Below the pieces are notes generated by a model. The model had not been told where the DNA came from. It searched no databases and saw nothing but the letters and a program-made list of their open reading frames with translations. From Pseudomonas sp. MRSN 12121 (GTDB lineage: Bacteria; Pseudomonadota; Gammaproteobacteria; Pseudomonadales; Pseudomonadaceae), in NCBI RefSeq assembly GCF_000931465.1, contig NZ_CP010892.1:4053388-4117387 (forward strand): a stretch of 64,000 nucleotides of DNA. Direction: 5' to 3'. The stretch's first letter is position 1, and every line of letters starts with the position of its first letter. Made by a program: the position numbers and the translations under genes. This document shows positions 61,677 to 64,000 of this stretch, one piece after another.

Positions 61677-62009
61677 TCAAATCAGACTGCCTGGTTCAGT
61701 CGCCGCGTCAGGCACCAGAATGTGAAGCGTGATCATGTGCTTGAGATCGTAAGGCTGACCGCCCTTTGTGATCTTCACTGTCAGCACACCCTCAGCAAAA
61801 TCCGTCTCTACGTCCACACCATCATCGACCTGGTTGATGGTGTAGCCCCAGCCCTCATCAACGGGCGGAAATGGAACGAGACCGAGACACCCTGTAATCC
61901 GATAAACCCCGGTCGATACTCGCGACGAAAAAACCTCACTTCCCCCCAGAGAAACGAGGTCATAAGTCGCACCAGTTGCACCGAGAACGTTGATTGCTGC
62001 TCTAGCCAT
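61677..62009 (-). CDS. Small phage tail protein
   Basis: 110 residues, soluble, with no clear motif. It reads MARAAINVLGATGATYDLVS and includes KITKGGQPYDLKHMITLHIL. Position 2 bases after the tail fibre stop in a P2-like tail module is the main basis for the call. It may be a small fibre-associated or assembly protein; it does not look like the usual Tfa chaperone. Confidence 0.6.
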   Translation of the reverse strand: MARAAINVLGATGATYDLVSLGGSEVFSSRVSTGVYRITGCLGLVPFPPVDEGWGYTINQVDDGVDVETDFAEGVLTVKITKGGQPYDLKHMITLHILVPDAATEPGSLI

Positions 62010-62011
62010 GA

Positions 62012-63367
62012 TTAGATCGCCTTCAATGTGCCGTCTGCGGCGCGGGTTGTGTTGGCTGTTGTGTACAGTTCAGCGGTTGAGGTCCAGCCCCCTGAGTTGT
62101 TTGTTGCCCTTGCAACAATTTTTACCTGGGCTGCCCCTTGCTGGATCGCAAGTTGTGCACTGAAACCTGGCGATGAGTACGGAAAGTTAAGAACTGACGA
62201 GTAATTGAGTAGTGTTGTCGTCGTACCGTCCATTGCATAGAAACCACCAGGTAGGCCAAGTGTTTCAATTGCCTGAATCGGCGCTGTCGTGCCCGCCAGA
62301 CCATAGGTGCCAATCTTCACGGCATCAGTGATTCCGTACCCCGCTAGCGTGGTGGCTTTCGCAGCTTTACCTCCCAGCGCAGTCGCCATTGTCGCTGCGA
62401 AGTTGGGATCATTCCCGATTGCTGCGGCTTGCTTGCCCAACGTATCCAGGGCGGCGGGCGCAGACCCAACCACCGCCGCAATGGCGGTTTTCACAAAAGC
62501 CGTACTTGAGGCCTGAGTTGTGTTTGTACCCGCCGCAGCTGTAGGGACAGTAGGAGTCCCGGTAAATGCCGGGCTTGCAAGCGGCGCTTTTGCAGCTAAA
62601 GCCGTTTCAGTTGCAGCAGCATCAGCCTTGGTCGCGGGGTTGAAAGTTCCGCTATGCCACAGGGTGCGCGCGGGGGTCCAGTTCCCTTGAGCATTGACTG
62701 CGCGAACGACAATCAGAACATCGCTACCGCCTTGTTCGATTGCAAGTTGTGCCGAATACCCGGCGCTGGAATATGGCAGGTTCAAAACCGACGAGTTTTG
62801 AAGCAGGCCAGTATTGCCGATGCCCATCGTGTAGAAACCGCCAGGTAGACCAATTGTGTCAATCGCGGCGTTTGGGGTCGCGGCAGCACCGAGACCGTAC
62901 TGTCCAACAGCGAGCGCATCGATGATGCCGTAGCCGCCTAGGGTCGTTGGCTTGCCGGAGGATATCTTGCCCCAGTCCAAAGCCGGTATGTCAGCGGCGG
63001 CCAAGGAACCGCCAGCTGTTACGAGGCCTTTGGTGTTGACTGTGACCTTCGAATACGCCCCTGCAGCTACGCCGCTATCGGAAAGCGTCAGAGTAATAGA
63101 GACGTTGGCAGAACCGTCAAATGAAGCGCTGCCACTACCCGCGCCACCAATTGAGATCGTGCGGGCGACCGCCAACCTGGTCGCCACGCCGATTGCTGTT
63201 ACACCATCGACGACCTTCTGAAGCTGGTCTTTAAGCCACTGCGTGCGGCTCGCCAGTTGCTTGGCCTGCAGGTTATCGATGCCCTCGGGGCCACCGAGGA
63301 CGGGATCGGAGGTTTCGAGTTGATAGATGCCGGGCGTCCATTCAATTGGTTCAGGTAGATCGGCCAT
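62012..63367 (-). CDS. Phage tail fibre protein with duplicated module
   Basis: 451 residues. The N-terminus DLPEPIEWTPGIYQLETSDPV is the baseplate-anchoring part of P2-like tail fibres, followed by a linker of coil and collagen-poor repeats. Two copies of an 82-residue module (about residues 141-222 and 339-420) share TLxGYGIxDA..GLPGGFYxM and SSVLN.PYSS.G.SAQLAI, separated by an Ala-rich stretch (PAFTGTPTVPTAAAGTN). The start ATG shares one base with the stop of gene I, so they are coupled. Confidence 0.88.
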   Translation of the reverse strand: MADLPEPIEWTPGIYQLETSDPVLGGPEGIDNLQAKQLASRTQWLKDQLQKVVDGVTAIGVATRLAVARTISIGGAGSGSASFDGSANVSITLTLSDSGVAAGAYSKVTVNTKGLVTAGGSLAAADIPALDWGKISSGKPTTLGGYGIIDALAVGQYGLGAAATPNAAIDTIGLPGGFYTMGIGNTGLLQNSSVLNLPYSSAGYSAQLAIEQGGSDVLIVVRAVNAQGNWTPARTLWHSGTFNPATKADAAATETALAAKAPLASPAFTGTPTVPTAAAGTNTTQASSTAFVKTAIAAVVGSAPAALDTLGKQAAAIGNDPNFAATMATALGGKAAKATTLAGYGITDAVKIGTYGLAGTTAPIQAIETLGLPGGFYAMDGTTTTLLNYSSVLNFPYSSPGFSAQLAIQQGAAQVKIVARATNNSGGWTSTAELYTTANTTRAADGTLKAI

Positions 63368-63948
63368 TAGCTGCTCCCACGGTTGTATTGACCGTCACGA
63401 CGTGCAACACCGTTGTGCCGGATCGCGACTTCCTGATAGTCGAGAGATACCAGACGGCAGCGTGCAGGGGCGACGGAAAGAAGAAGGCGGCGCAAGAGCG
63501 CAGCCTGATCATTGGTAATGACGCGTTTTAGAAAGACGCGATAAAGAGCCCACGCAGAGGGATCGCCGTGGACGTAGGTACCATTGCGAGTGATTGAGCC
63601 GTTGCGGATCTGGTTGTTCAGACCCTCCTGGATCGTTACCTCACCGAAGCCCAGCAAGCGGATAACCTCGCGGATAGCCCATGGATTGCCCTTGTATCGA
63701 TGCAACTCGGCCGAACTCTTGATCAGGTTGCGCTTGGCATCCTCAGACTCGGCCAGCAACCAGGCCGCCTCGTCGATGAGGGAGAACTGGTCGGCCAGCA
63801 CAGGCAGCAGTCGCGGTTTCACCAGGTCGACCAGGTAAACCAACATCGCATTGATATCCAGGCTGTCAAACGTCTCGTTGAGGAGCTCGCAGAGCAACGC
63901 AAAGCGCTCATCACCGGCCAGGGCTGGCGGTAGCTGTTGCTCAGCCAT
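63367..63948 (-). CDS. Phage tail protein I (P2 gpI-like)
   Basis: 193 residues. The sequence MAEQQLPPALAGDERFALLC, LPVLADQFSLIDEAAWLLAE, HRYKGNPWAIREVIRLLGFG and the C-terminal half match gpI of P2-like baseplates (a wedge component). The start at 63948 follows GGGGGTGG and lies 8 bases inside the end of gene J, an overlap usual in P2 tails. The next gene, the tail fibre, starts at its stop. Confidence 0.88.
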   Translation of the reverse strand: MAEQQLPPALAGDERFALLCELLNETFDSLDINAMLVYLVDLVKPRLLPVLADQFSLIDEAAWLLAESEDAKRNLIKSSAELHRYKGNPWAIREVIRLLGFGEVTIQEGLNNQIRNGSITRNGTYVHGDPSAWALYRVFLKRVITNDQAALLRRLLLSVAPARCRLVSLDYQEVAIRHNGVARRDGQYNRGSS

Positions 63949-64000
63949 ACGCCACCCCCGCATCCTCTAGCAGGATCGATGTGCAGTTCGCCCATTCATT
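63941..64000 (-). CDS. Baseplate assembly protein J, C-terminal end (partial)
   Basis: The last 19 codons of a minus-strand gene that enters the window from the right edge: ...NEWANCTSILLEDAGVAYG, then TGA. The ending and its position upstream of gene I match gpJ of P2-like phages. It overlaps the gene I start by 8 bases. Confidence 0.65.
   Translation of the reverse strand, partial: NEWANCTSILLEDAGVAYG

Larger units (their letters stand above)
61677..64000 (-). mobile_element. P2-like prophage or tailocin, tail-fibre end (partial)
   Basis: Four consecutive minus-strand genes in P2 tail order: J (partial), I, tail fibre, small tail protein. The genes overlap or touch. The base composition is lower in G+C than the preceding host genes. 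Only the end is in the window, so an intact prophage cannot be told from an R-type tailocin. No attachment site was recognised between 61597 and 61676. Confidence 0.8.

Overview
The window is a high-GC chromosomal stretch of a Pseudomonas, most likely from the P. fluorescens/protegens/chlororaphis part of the genus. The evidence is the gene content (OprD porin, ferulate operon, 3-mercaptopropionate dioxygenase locus, many LysR/AraC/GlxA regulators), strong AGGAG ribosome sites, and abundant pseudomonad REP elements built on GGAGCGAAGCTTGCTCGCGA or GTAGCCGCTGCCGAGCC. Coding density is high and no tRNA, rRNA or CRISPR array was seen. The window opens inside a TerC-like gene and closes inside a phage baseplate gene.

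Region by region: (1) 0-8.9 kb holds small metabolic and regulatory genes: a methyltransferase, a GNAT acetyltransferase, an aldo/keto reductase divergent from a LysR regulator, an SDR with an SRPBCC protein, an AraC regulator divergent from a zinc alcohol dehydrogenase, and a GlxA-type regulator. (2) 8.9-18.5 kb is a ferulate catabolic locus. The minus-strand operon ech-vdh-fcs-thiolase is divergent from a MarR regulator and followed by an OprD porin and an aromatic-acid MFS carrier. Three copies of a TAGTTW-N7-TAACYW operator-like site lie in front of the operon, the porin and the carrier, which suggests one MarR regulon. (3) 18.5-34.5 kb has another LysR gene, an orphan fimbrial adhesin, a DoxX / monooxygenase-fold / amidohydrolase / YcaC operon, LysR and AraC genes, a quinone-reductase/hydrolase pair whose promoter resembles the LysR/AraC intergenic region, two convergent and overlapping winged-helix/ATPase regulators, a GlxA regulator and a pirin. 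(4) 34.5-37.7 kb has REP tandems, then chrB-chrA (chromate resistance) behind a perfect palindrome.

(5) 37.7-61.6 kb is the most distinctive part, an organosulfur and amino-compound island. It has an SsuBC-like ABC permease and ATPase, two flavin (LLM) monooxygenases, an acyl-CoA-dehydrogenase-like flavoprotein, a CPxC redoxin, two sulfonate-type binding proteins, a 2-hydroxyacid dehydrogenase, a 3-mercaptopropionate dioxygenase with a four-domain rhodanese, a LysR regulator and a class II aldolase. These are followed by two TonB-dependent receptors flanking a Tat-exported flavin amine oxidase and a signal-peptide-bearing RidA, then an exported M20 peptidase. A short conserved leader motif (ACCGACC...GGNGGAGG) precedes three transcription units, and in two of them an AT-rich box lies about 65 bp upstream of it. 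I infer a sulfur-scavenging system that imports organosulfur or amino-acid-derived compounds, cleaves C-S bonds with flavin enzymes and handles the released sulfur with dioxygenase and rhodanese. The substrate is unknown.

(6) 61.7-64 kb is the minus-strand end of a P2-like tail module (J end, I, tail fibre, small tail protein) of a prophage or tailocin. Intergenic space is rich in REP pairs, including three higher-order tandems with periods of 201, 165 and 228 bp.
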